DNA from: Dipteris shenzhenensis
Lineage: Eukaryota > Polypodiophyta > Polypodiopsida > Gleicheniales
Assembly (NCBI GenBank): GCA_047967505.1
Contig: CM106538.1
Strand: one strand, 5' to 3'
DNA: 64,000 nucleotides
The notes under the pieces were generated by a model that made no database searches, was not told where the DNA came from, and saw only the letters and a list, made by a program, of their open reading frames with translations. This document shows positions 12,801 to 22,017 of the stretch, piece by piece. How positions within the stretch are numbered: position 1 is the first letter of the stretch; each line of letters begins with the position of its first letter. The position numbers and the translations under genes were made by a program.

Positions 12801-15800
12801 GTAATTATGACTTAGTGAGTGATAGATTGGTAAAATTACTCCATCTTAAACCAGAACCTATAAAAAACATGTCGCTCTCAGGAGCTTTTAGGGGACACAA
12901 TGAAGAAGACACTATATACCTAGATGAATCCAGGAACATTCCCAAACTCATCCTCTAAAAACACAACATAGTGCAATTTCAATCTCACGATAGTCACTCA
13001 TAAGATTGAAAACCATAAACTCCATCACACATAGCAAGGACTAGCTACTATGGCATCCCAACTGACGTCAGTGGGTGTAGACCATGATATAAAAATATGC
13101 TCTCACGCATACAAATCCACACACCCACACATACTTGAGCATCCATTTATACAAAGTCTTCGTACTGAGTTTTTGTCGGCACTCTGGAGGTGAAGGGCAA
13201 ACTCAGCCATGACAAAGGCTAGCACTAAAGGAGGAGGCTAATCAAAAAGTAGTCCAAATCTCTTCATTCAAGCTACAACTGCTTGTGAAGTCTAAATGAT
13301 TTCATTTTAGTCTCTCCCAAACGAGCATCTAAATCTAGCTGATAGGGCAACGCACCATTTAAGATAGAAAGAATTATCGCAATACCAGCAAGCCGCAACT
13401 TGGACGAAAACTTCACAAGGTGAAATTTACATGTCTGCTAATACGGCAGAAGAAACAACATAGTGCAGTTTCAATCTCACGATAGTCACTCATAAGATTG
13501 AAAACCATAAACTCCATCACACATAGCAGGGACTAGCTACTATGACATCCCCACTGACGTCATCAGCGCCCAACTGTGGGTGTAGACCATAGTATAAAAA
13601 TATGCTCTCACACATACAAATCCACACACCCACACATACTTGAGCATCCATTTATACAATGAAGAAGACACATCCATAGTACGGAATATTCCTTTTCGTA
13701 TACAAAAATATAGAGATCGAAGGGATTTTCTAGTAGCTCCTTTACAAGACGTTGACATGATTCTAGGTAAACCATGGCGGTATGATTTTAACCATGCTGT
13801 TCATCCTCATACTCATCATTGTTGCTTTGTACATAAGGATCGTAGGGGATCAAGACATGTATACAATTCCATTGATTACTCCTACCCAAGCGAAAAGATT
13901 GGTAAAAAGAGGGGTAGATTGTAATCTTGTGTATATATGGGATTCACGAGATCTTCATATCTCAAAAGAAGATCGGAAGAGAAATAAGTTCCTCAGAGCT
14001 TATGAGGATCGATTTTCAAGAGATGACTCATTCGAATTGCCTATGGAGAGAGAAGATGATCATGCCATAGACTTAGAGCCAAGAGCTTCTCCCCCATGTA
14101 GAGCCCCATACGGGATGAACAAGGTAGAAATGGAGAAGGTAGAAAAACAAATTGAAGATTTATTGCAAAAAGGCCTAATTCGACCAAGCAGTTCTCCATT
14201 TGGAGCACCTGTATTATTGGTCAAGAAGAAGGATGGATCATATCATATGTGTATCGATACCATGCTTTGAATAAACTTACGATTAAGAACCGGTATCCGA
14301 TTTCAAGAGTGGATGATTTATTGGATATGCTTAAAGGTGCTAAAGTTTTTAGCAAATTGGATTTGAAATTCGGTTATCATCAACTTCAGATGAAAACTCG
14401 GAATGAATATACGACTGCTTTTCGCACTCTCACTGGACATTATGAGTTTTTGGTCATGCCTTTTGGCCTAACTAATGCTCTAGCCACTTTTAGTAGGCTG
14501 ATGAGAAGGGTTTTGCGACCCTACTTGGGAAAATTTATCATAGTCTTCTTTGACGGCATTTTAGTTTTCAACCAGAATGAGAAAGAGCATAAGGATCACC
14601 TTGCTAAGGTAATGGAGCTCCTAAGGAAGGATCGATTGTTCCTAAATACTAAGAAGAGTGTGTTCTTCAAGACGGAAATAGAGTAGTTGGGACACATTGT
14701 GTCTGCTGAGGGAATTCGCGTTGACCCTAAAAAGGTCAAGGCCATAATTGAATGGCCAATACCCAAAAATATACATGAGCTGAGATCCTTCCTAGGAGAT
14801 TTGTAGTTATTATCGCAGATTCATTAAGAATTATGCTCGTCTTGCTTCTCCACTAACAGATTTGTTGAAGAAGCATTCCTTGTATGAGTGGGGAGAGGTT
14901 CACCAAGTAGCTTTTGAGGAGCTTAAGAGAACATTGGTCACTGCACCAATGTTAACGCTTCCGAACATGGACAAAGAGTTCTTTGTTGTATGTACGGATG
15001 CGAGTGGTACCTTGATTGGGGCAGTGTTGATGCAAGGAGGGCATCCCATTGCTTATGAGAGTAGAAAACTTCAAGGGGCTGAATTGAAATATATCACGTA
15101 TGAGAAGGAGTTACTAGGAGTCATTCATGCTTTAAAGTTATGGAAGCATTATTTATATGGTTCTGCTTTCAAGATTAAGACTAACCATCAAAGTATCAAG
15201 CACTTGTTTTCTCAACCCATTGTTTCTTCAAGGCAAATCAAATGGGTTGAATATATTCAATCCTTTGGACAACCAAATATTGAATATCAGCCAGGAAAGA
15301 AGAATTTAGTAGATGATGCTTTGAGTAGACGGCCCCAAGTTGATCACATTTCTGTGATTAAGGAGAAATCATTAGGAGCAATGGTTGATGCTTATCCTTT
15401 AGATGAGGACTTCACTGACATTCATGGGAAGATTCAGCGTAATGAGATCGGGGGTTTAGAGGCTTATTCCATCGTGGATGAATACTTATTTTTGGGACGT
15501 GCCATATGTGTACCCAAAACATTTCGGTGTCTAGTCATGAGTGAGTTACATGCGAGTCCATATTCTGGACATAGAGGCATTAGAGGGACCATTGACAATA
15601 TTGAGAGGTACTTCCATTGGCCTAAACTTCGCAAAGAAGTTTCAGCCTTTGTTCAACAATGTGACGTATGTCAACGCATTAAATCTAACACAAGTAAGAC
15701 TGCTGGTCTTTTGCAGCCTTTGCCTATTCCCTCTGAAAGGTGGGAACTTATTACAATGGATTTGTGTCAAGTTTCCCCAAGGTTGGTCAGTTTGAACAGA

Positions 15801-18274
15801 TTTTCACTGTTATAGATAGGCTGAGTAAACAGGCTCATTTTATTCCCTGTAAAAAAGAGTTGTCTACTCCTGAAACAGCAAGGTTATTCATTAGGGAAAT
15901 CTTTAGGTTACATGGGTTACCAAAATCTATTGTATCCGATAATGATGGCCATTTCATTAGCAACTTTTGGACAGCCCTATTAGAGAATCTCGAAACCAAA
16001 CTGAATTTTACTACAGCCTTCCATCCTCAAGGAGATGGACAAGGTGAGAATGCCAATCAAACCATAATTACTTTACTTCGAGCTTATGTCCATGACCAAC
16101 ATAGAAGGTGGCCAGAGTTCTTATCCATGTTAGAGTTTGCTTATAATAACACTATACATACTTCCACCAAGAAAGCCCCATTTGAAATCATCTATGGGCA
16201 ATGTTTACCCACTCCAATAACACACTTGGGGGAGCAAATTTTTGTTGCTGACCAGTTTGCTGAGGATATGTCGCAGGTTATTGAGCAGGTAAAAGAACAT
16301 ATTAATAGGCCCAGGTTCAACAATCCAAGGCAGCCAATAAAAAAAGAAAAGAAGTTTATTACAGCAGCTTTATATCCAAAAGAAGGATCCAGAGCGTATG
16401 AGCTGAAATTACCAGCCAACTGGCGTATGAAGAATATCTTTCATGTGAGCAATTTGAAGAGATACCATGGCGATACTTCTGCGTTTTTGGATACTCAGCA
16501 TCAAGAAGAACCTGAACTTGAAGATGGGACTGAAGTTCTTACTCCGGAACAGATCGTGTACCATAAAGAGAAGAGTACTCGTGGAAAGAAGAGAGAGATG
16601 TATTTACTGAAGTTTAAAGACCAGCCAGCTAGTGATGCACAATGGATGGAAGAAGAGTTCTTTACAGATTTTCCACAGATACTCGCAGATTATAAAGAGG
16701 CGATGCAATTGCAAAAGTAACAAGAGAAAGTGCACGTAAGAGGAAGAGACAAGCAATAATCCAGAAGAGGACTTCTACTCATTCAAGCAGGAGGGAGTGT
16801 CATGACAAGAGAAATGATTATTTAGTTAATTAATAGTCATTAGAACCTTATTATTATTAGGCACCAATTTGATGATGCGGTTATATGTTTGTATTTATGA
16901 TCCATCAAGCGGTGTAAATAGTACCGCCAAAATTATGTAACATTGGCCAATGATTAGTAATAAAGATGTGCACACACGTGTCTAGGTCCTAGGGGCAATA
17001 GGAAAGGGAAAGGGTGCATTAGAGTGCATTGAATGGTAGGTGCATGGGTCATAGGATAAGGGTAGTGTAAATGGGAAGATGGAACTTGAGTGACCTCAAG
17101 GGACATTAATGAAAGGGCATCGCCCTTTCATTGTGAATCTCACGTAGCATTCTCTCTACCACATTGCATTCATCCGCCATCTCTCTCCCACCTTGCATGT
17201 AGGTCGAAATAGAAACAAGTACTCTCACGAGGGCGCTCTTCCCCATTGGAGGGCCAATTGGCATTCAAATTCTGCATGCATTGCACACATTTGCATTCTC
17301 GAAAAGTCTAGTTTTTCACATCAACCTCAACTATCAGGACTCGGTATTCTACAATTGCAGCCATGACACCCTCTCCGTATGCACGCAATTACCAACAAGA
17401 AGGGTCCAAACGGCCCATCATTGGGCAACACGAACACGTTTATTATTTGCAACAAGCAGTCAGAGAGTTCAAGCTTGAGCTAGCAGAAGTAAAAGCCCGA
17501 CTTCAAGTTCTAGAAGGACCTCGCAAGCATGCAATAATTGTTGAGGTCATGAACTCATGTAAGAATTCTCCTCCTACTCCTCAACTAGTCTCTACAGTCA
17601 AAGATATGGTTCATACTGAAGTACAATCAATCAAGAAAGAAGTTATTGAGGAGTTCAACACAAAGGCAAACAAGACTGATATCCAAGAAGAGATCAAAGA
17701 ACATGAAGCCAGACACAATAATGCATTGAAGATTAGAGTGGGGGGGCTCCCTGAAGGATGGTTCAAAGATGATGACTCTTTCAGTGAGACTTTAGTACAT
17801 ATCAAAGCAGCCATGCCTAATATTGAATGGAAGGTTGATGACGATAATGATGATGATGATGATGATCAATAATATCCGGCACTCCAAAGGACATGCTATC
17901 CTTACACTTAAGTCACGAGATTTACGGATCAAGCTCCTTCGACAATCTTACAAGTTGAAAGGGACCCCAAGGTATGGATAGCTGAGGAACTTACACAAGC
18001 TCAATTGAAGAATAAGGCAACGGAATTAGCTTAAGTCAGGGCTTCTAGGAAAGATGGAAAATGGTGTGAAGGCATAGCACTAATCAAATAGTTTAAATCC
18101 AAACCAAAAGACTCTCCGTCTTAAACTGATTTTCAGACTATTATGCAGATACTCTAAATAATTGGGATTGCTTTTGCACTCCCTGGGAGCTGCCATGTGC
18201 CCTCCCTGCAGCAGATGTACTAGATGGTTTTTTTGCTGTCCCATAGACCTATTGGTCTCCCGTGGACATTAATA

Positions 18275-18321
<47 letters not shown>

Positions 18322-21300
18322 CCTTTTAAAGTTTGTGGGTTTCAGAATTCATAGTGCTTCTAGAACTGTCTGGGAAGAGTTGCCTACCATTAGCCTCTAT
18401 TTCTAGGTTGCCTTTGATAAAATATCTACATACATATTTAAGTGTGAAACAAAGGACTTTTTGAGGCAGCCAACCTAAGATCATAAGACCTCTTAGTCAT
18501 CGCTCAATCGTCCACTTCTAGAACTCAAGCAAGTATACATAGGAGGATGAGTATATCTTCCTCAGTACCTGATAGCAAGTTACTGCCTCTTCCACCTTTC
18601 CAGCATCCTTCAATGCATTACCCTATCACAAAACGTCAACTTGTTTATTTCTCTGGAAACCTCTGCGAACATACATGCAGTTGAGAACGTATAACAGAGT
18701 ACAATTCCAGTAAGGTAACAAGAATAATTACGATTCTGGCACACACATGCATAAGTAGCAAGAACTTACAAGGTTATTGTAAGCCTCCAAAAAAGAGGAA
18801 TCCAACAGGATGGCCTGCTTATAATACATAATCGCCAGATCAAGGTTATGTTGTTCGTAGTAGACGCTCGCCAAGTTCCCTGCACAACCATGGCATACCC
18901 AGCAAGCCCCCGTCACCCTAAACCCTCACTACGTACCTAGGATGTGTTGAAGGTGGACCTGCATTCTATTAACTCAGGCCATCCATGGCTGGCCATCGGC
19001 TGCACTTTGTTGCCCAGATCTTGTGAAAGACATCATTACTGTACTCCGTGTTAAAAGGGCTCGCGATGAATGCCTGAGCAATCATACAAAACACTCCGAC
19101 GGTGTGGCAACAAACTTGCAAGCTTGCTAAACAAGTGCAAGATGGGTAATGACCTCTATACTAGCAGTCCCTGGAAAGCAAAAGCTTCAGTTCTGTCAAG
19201 GCATTTTTTATCCAATGACCATATGGCATCAAACTAAACCATCAAGCAATCACTTGACATTCCAAATTAATGTCCCAAGCCGCGCACCTTCACCATCAAA
19301 CAGATGAGACAACAGAACACAGAAAGGAGGACATCAGGAACTGCTACATTTGGGGCACTACAAAGGAAGAAGATTTACGAAGTCGCTAAAAACTACCACA
19401 TGGGCAACCTACAGCTATCACATTGCTAACTCCGTATGCCGATCCCATTACTTTCTGCCCAAATAAGAGTAAAAGGACTTACCATAAGCAATGGCATAGT
19501 CAGGTCTCAGCTGTATCGACCTTTGATAGCTCAGGATTGCATCTTGTGGTCTTCCTATGGCCTGCAATTCAAAGAAATTTGTGTGTAACGCTTTGACTTT
19601 TCTCAGATCAGCTCACTTGGAAAAAAGAGAGGAAAACCCACAATGCAGCAACGCCCCACTTGGGAGAGAGGAGGGGACCGTGAAACACATAAACCAACGA
19701 CAGTTAAAAAGCCCCTGATATCCTATGCAACAACAAATGCTTGATCTTGTTTGTGTTTGTGATCAAAGGACTCCAAAAAATCACCAGACTGTTACTAACC
19801 TTCAACACATTCCCTTGGTTCAAATGTGCATCAGCAAAATTAGGCTTCAAGCTAATAGCTTCCTGAACATGTAGATAAGAACAGTCGATCCTGAGGAAAT
19901 GAATTTGAAGGTACTTTGATACCAAAAATAACCAAAATTTATTATTCCTGCATAAAATAATGGCCAATACTCATGCACTATCCATTATTAATCTTGCGTA
20001 TAATCTTCCCTACTTCTAAATTTACCTTATAGTATGCAAGGGCCTTTTGATAGTCCCCGGCTTCCATGAAAAGGCCAGCCAGATTAGACCAAGCAATTGC
20101 AAAAGTAGGTTGTATCCGTAGGGCTTCCGCATAGCATGCATATGCCTGTTCCATCAGCGTGTAATCCTTCAAGCTTCGTCAATCAAAGAGTACAAGCTAG
20201 TGTAATCCTGAACATAAAACACTTACATGTTGAGTGAGTCCTTGTGCTTTCAATAGATTTCCCAAATTGCTATGGGCATCAACCTGCAAATTAAGTGTAA
20301 ATTCGCTACAAAAACATATATTGCAAATCTCAGGACTATAGATAAGCATTGTAACAATTTGAAGAATTCTAATGTAAAATTTGATACAATGTACTCCATT
20401 TTGGACACAACTCATGTCTACAACATTTTGAGGTGGCCTTGCTTCTAAAATCTTACCAGATTTGGATTGATGGCAAGGGCTTGACGACAGCACTGGGCAG
20501 CTTCATGAAGTCTCCCTTTTCGCATGTAAGCACTAGCAAGATTGGACCAAGCATCACAAAAACTAGGACGCAACTGTAAATCCAAGCAATGAGTTGGGAG
20601 CTCACAGTCAGCCAAAGACATGCCAGTTTCGCAACCGATTGTGCATGAATGCTCAAATATAAAAGAAGCTCACCTCAATGGCAATCAAATAGTAATGAAT
20701 GGCAAGATCGATATTTCCCTTTTCCTGAAACCACCTCAAAGCTTATGAGTATTTGATGATACGCCACATAAAGTGCTGGACCCTTCAAATCAGCCACCTC
20801 ACCTTCCAAGCGTTTGCCATGTTGCCAAAGCATTCTGCAAACTGTGGATCAATTTTTATTGCTTCCTCGTTCTTCTTAATAGACATGTCAAAGTCATGCA
20901 GCTGCAATAACATGAATTGCAACTAGTAGGTGAGGTTGGCAACGACAGGAAAAGCAGCCCAAAACGGTGCACACAATAACTGCTGCTTCAAAGCAGACCA
21001 TTCACACCTGATAATAGATTGCCCCCAATAAAAGAAGCGCATCCGTTCTGTGAGGATTGGCCTCATGGACCAATTTGCAGTGTTCCAAAGCTTGTTTATA
21101 GTTAGAATCCTTGTATTCTTTATGTGCAAGTGCAAGCACTGTACCTTCGTCCACTGTTCACGTTGCAAGCGACATCAGAAAACAATTTGACGCCCCCGAC
21201 ATGAAACTGCTGTTTCCGAATTGTGACTCTTGGAAAAAGACGAAAAGATGTAGAAACGGGCCGCAACATAGTATCTCAGAATTGACCGTATATAACGACA

Positions 21301-21576
21301 CAAGCCAGAGCAACAGGAGATGTGCAGACGTGGCCACAGAGGCATTGTTCGGCGGAAACGCACATCCCTCAGCCGAGGAGAAGGAGGGGGTTTACGTCGA
21401 AACGACCAAAATGTTCAAGAACACAACTTACATTTCGGAGGCTCCAAAGCCAAAGCAGGCTGTTGAAAGTCGGTGAGGGCGAAGGCGAGTCTGGATTTTC
21501 GGAGGTGAGAAGAAGGGGCCGGTGCAGTCTGGGAGTGTCCCTGCGCCTGCCGCATGGTGTTCTGAAGAGAGATCAT
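3907..21576 (-). CDS. SEC: O-linked N-acetylglucosaminyltransferase SECRET AGENT, N-terminal TPR half (15 exons; 3' end outside window)
   Basis: SEC transfers GlcNAc from UDP-GlcNAc to Ser/Thr of nuclear and cytosolic proteins (e.g. DELLA regulators); the TPR half binds substrates. Exons, minus strand: 21576-21432, 21153-21008, 20901-20803, 20724-20674, 20573-20457, 20283-20227, 20145-20026, 19862-19800, 19561-19483, 18879-18770, 18622-18569, 4977-4910, 4785-4683, 4298-4096, 4003-3907. All junctions are GT-AG with matching phases, giving about 504 residues without a stop. The product is an unbroken run of about 12 TPRs with plant-SEC blocks such as [32 protein letters not shown] and [14 protein letters not shown]; these separate it from SPINDLY. 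I chose ATG 21576 (MISLQN); an in-frame ATG at 21624 would add 16 residues. Exon 12/13 encodes MEA where relatives have MEW. The catalytic domain must lie beyond position 1. Confidence 0.93.
5262..5470. repeat. Dispersed repeat related to 13180-13265
   Basis: The words CAAGGCTAGCACTTAA, GGCTAATCAGAAAGGAGTCCA and AACTCAGCCATATCAAAGGCCAG match, with substitutions, a block inside the small insertion at 13180-13265. A second, weaker copy of the CTAAAGGAA/GATTG part follows at about 5410-5465. This is a non-coding dispersed element of unknown class. Confidence 0.5.
5541..5640 (+). repeat. LTR fragment of the intron-11 copia family
   Basis: The segment CAGCAGATTTTGCAGCAG, followed by GACAGGTCTATCTATAGGCC, closely matches 9388-9440 and, more loosely, 9265-9305. 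It is a detached piece of the LTR whose longer copies lie at 7628-8614 and 9262-9735. Confidence 0.6.
6056..7611 (+). repeat. Candidate solo LTR, about 1.56 kb, with TATA box
   Basis: The block begins TGTTAGGAACCC and carries a TATAAAAG box at 6343-6350, followed by a CT-rich leader-like stretch (6370-6830) and an AATAAAG signal near 7210, which is an LTR-like order. The pentamer CAAGC flanks it on both sides (6051-6055 and 7612-7616), as a target duplication would. The 3' end would then be ATA rather than the usual CA, so the right boundary is uncertain. Small ORFs inside are low-complexity and not credible genes. Confidence 0.45.
7211..7538 (+). repeat. Two-copy tandem duplication, period 164 bp
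   Basis: A unit starting ATAAAGTGAGCCTGGATAAG at 7211 repeats at 7375 with few differences, through AACTCGCAATCATTTCA. It is a simple tandem duplication in the 3' part of the candidate LTR and duplicates its AATAAAG polyadenylation-like signal. Confidence 0.88.
7812..8371 (+). mobile_element. Solo LTR of the chromodomain gypsy family, target duplication AGATT
   Basis: The 560-bp block starts TGTCATGACAAGAG and ends TTCTTCACA. It aligns along its whole length with the 3' LTR of the gypsy element at 16798-17320, including GCACACACGTGTCTAGG and the GAAAGGGTATCACCCTTTC hairpin. AGATT precedes it (7807-7811) and follows it (8372-8376). The empty-site sequence is present in the related LTR at 9660-9690, which confirms the insertion point. 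It arose by recombination between the two LTRs of a full element. Confidence 0.9.
8615..8627 (+). other. Retrotransposon primer-binding site (initiator Met-tRNA)
   Basis: TGGTATCAGAGCC is the canonical complement of the initiator methionine tRNA 3' end used to prime copia minus-strand synthesis. It sits one base after the LTR terminus CA (8613-8614). Confidence 0.88.
9262..9735 (+). repeat. Second LTR copy of the same copia family
   Basis: The part from 9472 matches 7628 onward (AGTTGAG, TATAAAAGGAGCCATAGG at 9565, CCTTCCTTGTCTTC, CTCTAGCTGTCTTTT). Upstream it contains an internal direct repeat, GCAGCAGTG followed by CAGGTCTA, TATAGGCCCT and GCATGGCCTG, at about 9269 and 9404 (period about 135 bp). 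Exact ends are obscured by the adjoining microsatellite and the gypsy insertion. Confidence 0.7.
9741..9799 (+). repeat. Compound (CTG)n/(CT)n microsatellite
   Basis: CTG/TGC trinucleotides (9741-9768) run directly into a perfect CT tract (to 9799). The 92-residue frame across it (Leu-Ser runs) is an artefact of the repeat. Confidence 0.95.
9941..11425 (+). repeat. 5' LTR of the gypsy element, interrupted and 3'-truncated
   Basis: The LTR runs 9941-10134, is interrupted by the nested element, and resumes at 11250 (after the duplicated CCTAG) to 11425. It matches the 3' LTR up to ACCACATTGC (17158-17167). The last about 153 bp of the LTR and the expected primer site are missing; unrelated sequence follows. 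Confidence 0.88.
10135..11244 (-). mobile_element. Nested solo LTR, 1,110 bp, TSD CCTAG
   Basis: The insert starts TGTCAG and ends CCAACA. It is flanked by CCTAG at 10130-10134 and 11245-11249. The uninterrupted 3' LTR of the host element has a single CCTAG at the matching place (16988-16992). On the minus strand it begins TGTTGG and has a TATAAAAGGAG box (10661-10671), so the LTR is probably oriented minus. No internal domain is present. The open frames inside (e.g. 10795-11364) are GC-rich chance ORFs. Confidence 0.92.
11426..12050. other. Unexplained leader-region sequence of the gypsy element
   Basis: This segment replaces the end of the 5' LTR and the primer site. It is not similar to the 3' LTR. 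It has a plus frame at 11671-11937 rich in Lys and Glu, without a motif I recognise. It may be a displaced untranslated leader left by an internal deletion or a captured filler. Confidence 0.45.
12062..12590 (+). pseudogene. gypsy gag remnant with zinc knuckle
   Basis: 12062-12262 reads [25 protein letters not shown] and FTARFWKL, the retrotransposon gag (capsid) core. After a frameshift near 12262 the capsid C-terminus ([15 protein letters not shown]) is visible. A CCHC knuckle follows at about 12520-12570: Cys-Phe-Gly-Cys, then a His, but a TGA codon stands inside the knuckle before the last Cys. Gag would have formed the cytoplasmic particle; this copy cannot. Confidence 0.82.
12680..13790 (+). 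pseudogene. gypsy aspartic protease region, split by an insertion
   Basis: 12680-12910 reads [21 protein letters not shown], where the family has an L-D-[ST]-G active site; DDG here is a departure. The frame runs to the residues NEEDT at about 12900-12912, and NEEDT appears again at 13658-13672, beyond about 750 bp of foreign sequence. The remainder ([14 protein letters not shown] at 13725-13767) is the conserved end of the gypsy protease. The retroviral-type protease would cut the Gag-Pol polyprotein. Confidence 0.75.
12963..13659. mobile_element. Small insertion flanked by about 200-bp direct repeats (TRIM-like)
   Basis: Copies at 12963-13154 and 13455-13659 share AACATAGTGCA, CTCACGATAGTCACTC, ACTGACGTCA, the CCACACACCCACACATACTT block and CATTTATACAA. 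They differ by point changes and a short indel (CATCAGCGCCCAACTG is only in the second). About 300 bp lies between them. The host word CAATGAAGAAGACAC flanks the whole on both sides. This resembles a terminal-repeat retrotransposon in miniature, but I could not find clear TG...CA ends or a primer site. Confidence 0.5.
13782..15380 (+). pseudogene. gypsy reverse transcriptase and RNase H, inactivated
   Basis: Reverse transcriptase blocks in order: [38 protein letters not shown], then, after a frameshift near 14260, [32 protein letters not shown] and [11 protein letters not shown]. The active site is VFFDGILV where the family has YxDD, so the catalytic second Asp is gone. A TAG follows at 14684-14686. 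RNase H begins near 14862 ([55 protein letters not shown]) and runs to DDALSRRP at about 15330. Confidence 0.93.
15490..16720 (+). pseudogene. gypsy integrase with C-terminal chromodomain-like end, frameshifted
   Basis: The zinc-binding HHCC part is visible in frame 14862-15815 ([28 protein letters not shown]). The core starts MDLCQVSP near 15755, shifts frame at about 15785, and continues in 15740-16720: [23 protein letters not shown] (second Asp; family SDRD), [16 protein letters not shown] (Glu). Further on are [21 protein letters not shown] and a terminal [20 protein letters not shown] block of chromodomain character. The chromodomain of this clade directs insertion into modified chromatin. 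Confidence 0.9.
16798..17320 (+). repeat. 3' LTR of the gypsy element (523 bp)
   Basis: It starts TGTCATGACAAGAG directly after the polypurine tract and ends GTTTTTCACA before the target duplication TCAAC. It contains a short hairpin, GAAAGGGCATCGCCCTTTC (17112-17130). The solo LTR at 7812-8371 gives the same boundaries. Confidence 0.92.
17363..18091 (+). pseudogene. LINE ORF1-like coiled-coil protein, degraded
   Basis: The open part (17363-17872, 169 residues) starts just after the gypsy target site. It has a long charged helical stretch (residues about 25-120: [19 protein letters not shown], then [17 protein letters not shown]), followed by [12 protein letters not shown] and an Asp-rich run. 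After the stop other frames continue [30 protein letters not shown] and [11 protein letters not shown] coiled coil, an RRM-like part and a C-terminal block of the type 'K..G..V.I.E.LT...L......R..R..GKW' is the layout of L1-type ORF1 RNA-binding proteins. The assignment is by pattern only. The gypsy element landed 37 bp before the first ATG. Confidence 0.5.
18277..18316 (+). repeat. (CT)n microsatellite
   Basis: An uninterrupted CT tract of about 20 units in SEC intron 11, next to exon 11. On the SEC sense strand it reads GA. Confidence 0.95.
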
Positions 21577-21880
21577 GGTGGGAAGGTGGGAAGCCAGAAT
21601 CAAAACGGAGCAGGGGGAGGTCAATTAGGTTTGAGGTGACAGAAGTAGAAGTGGATGGCTTCCCTTTCTTTACATTTTGCAAGCGCTTGTTTTTTGGCCT
21701 TGGTCTAATTGGAGGTTCGAGTAAAAAATCCCTTCTTGGCCTGCCTAGGGCTTTGTCACGTTGTTTAGGGAAAACGAAAAATGTATTATGGGCTCCCCTG
21801 GAGCAGGTCTTATTCATGGTGTTTTGCGTAAGAAGCTAAATTCTTTTATTAGTATTTGAAAGTATCGTGTCTTCGGTGTA
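21577..21880 (-). promoter_or_regulatory. SEC upstream region / 5' UTR
   Basis: No other gene or transposon intervenes upstream of the SEC start, so leader and core promoter should lie here and just beyond. I see no clear TATA box at a convincing distance. A second minus frame (21817-21428) opens upstream and overlaps the SEC start in another phase, so it could act as an overlapping upstream ORF if transcription begins above 21817. Confidence 0.4.
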
Positions 21881-22017
21881 TTGGTGGAACGATTCATTTG
21901 GGGGTACGTGGCACTAGTAGTTCGTATTCTTCAGTGGTGGTCCCCGCATGCGTTTGGTTGCTCCGCTAGTGGTCCTGGTGTTGTGTGTGTATGGACGCCA
22001 TGTTGGCTCGAAATGGC

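Larger units (their letters stand above)
9941..17320 (+). mobile_element. Chromodomain Ty3/gypsy retrotransposon with TSD TCAAC
   Basis: Both ends are defined. TCAAC precedes the 5' LTR (9936-9940) and follows the 3' LTR (17321-17325), and both LTRs start TGTCATGACAAGAG. The internal order is gag, zinc knuckle, protease, reverse transcriptase, RNase H, integrase, then a C-terminal chromodomain-like segment, as in plant chromoviruses. A polypurine tract (GCAGGAGGGAG) precedes the 3' LTR at 16798. Removing a nested 1,110-bp solo LTR and one 5-bp duplicate leaves about 6.3 kb. The frame is broken at many points and the polymerase motif is lost, so it is inactive. It lies in SEC intron 11, antisense to SEC. 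Confidence 0.95.
4978..18568 (-). other. SEC intron 11, 13.6 kb, built of nested retrotransposons
   Basis: The intron is bounded by donor CAG|GTACTG at exon 11 (18569) and acceptor TTGCAG before exon 12 (4977). All other complete SEC introns in the window are between 78 and about 600 bp, so nearly all of this length is transposon insertion. The stretch 4978-6055 shows no coding signal, only two dispersed-repeat pieces. Because the flanking exons join in phase and remain uninterrupted, the intron is probably still spliced. Confidence 0.85.

Noticed and set aside
3907-21576. Assignment of the TPR gene to SPINDLY
   Set aside because: The exon blocks (e.g. [36 protein letters not shown]) follow the SEC/OGT TPR order rather than SPINDLY.
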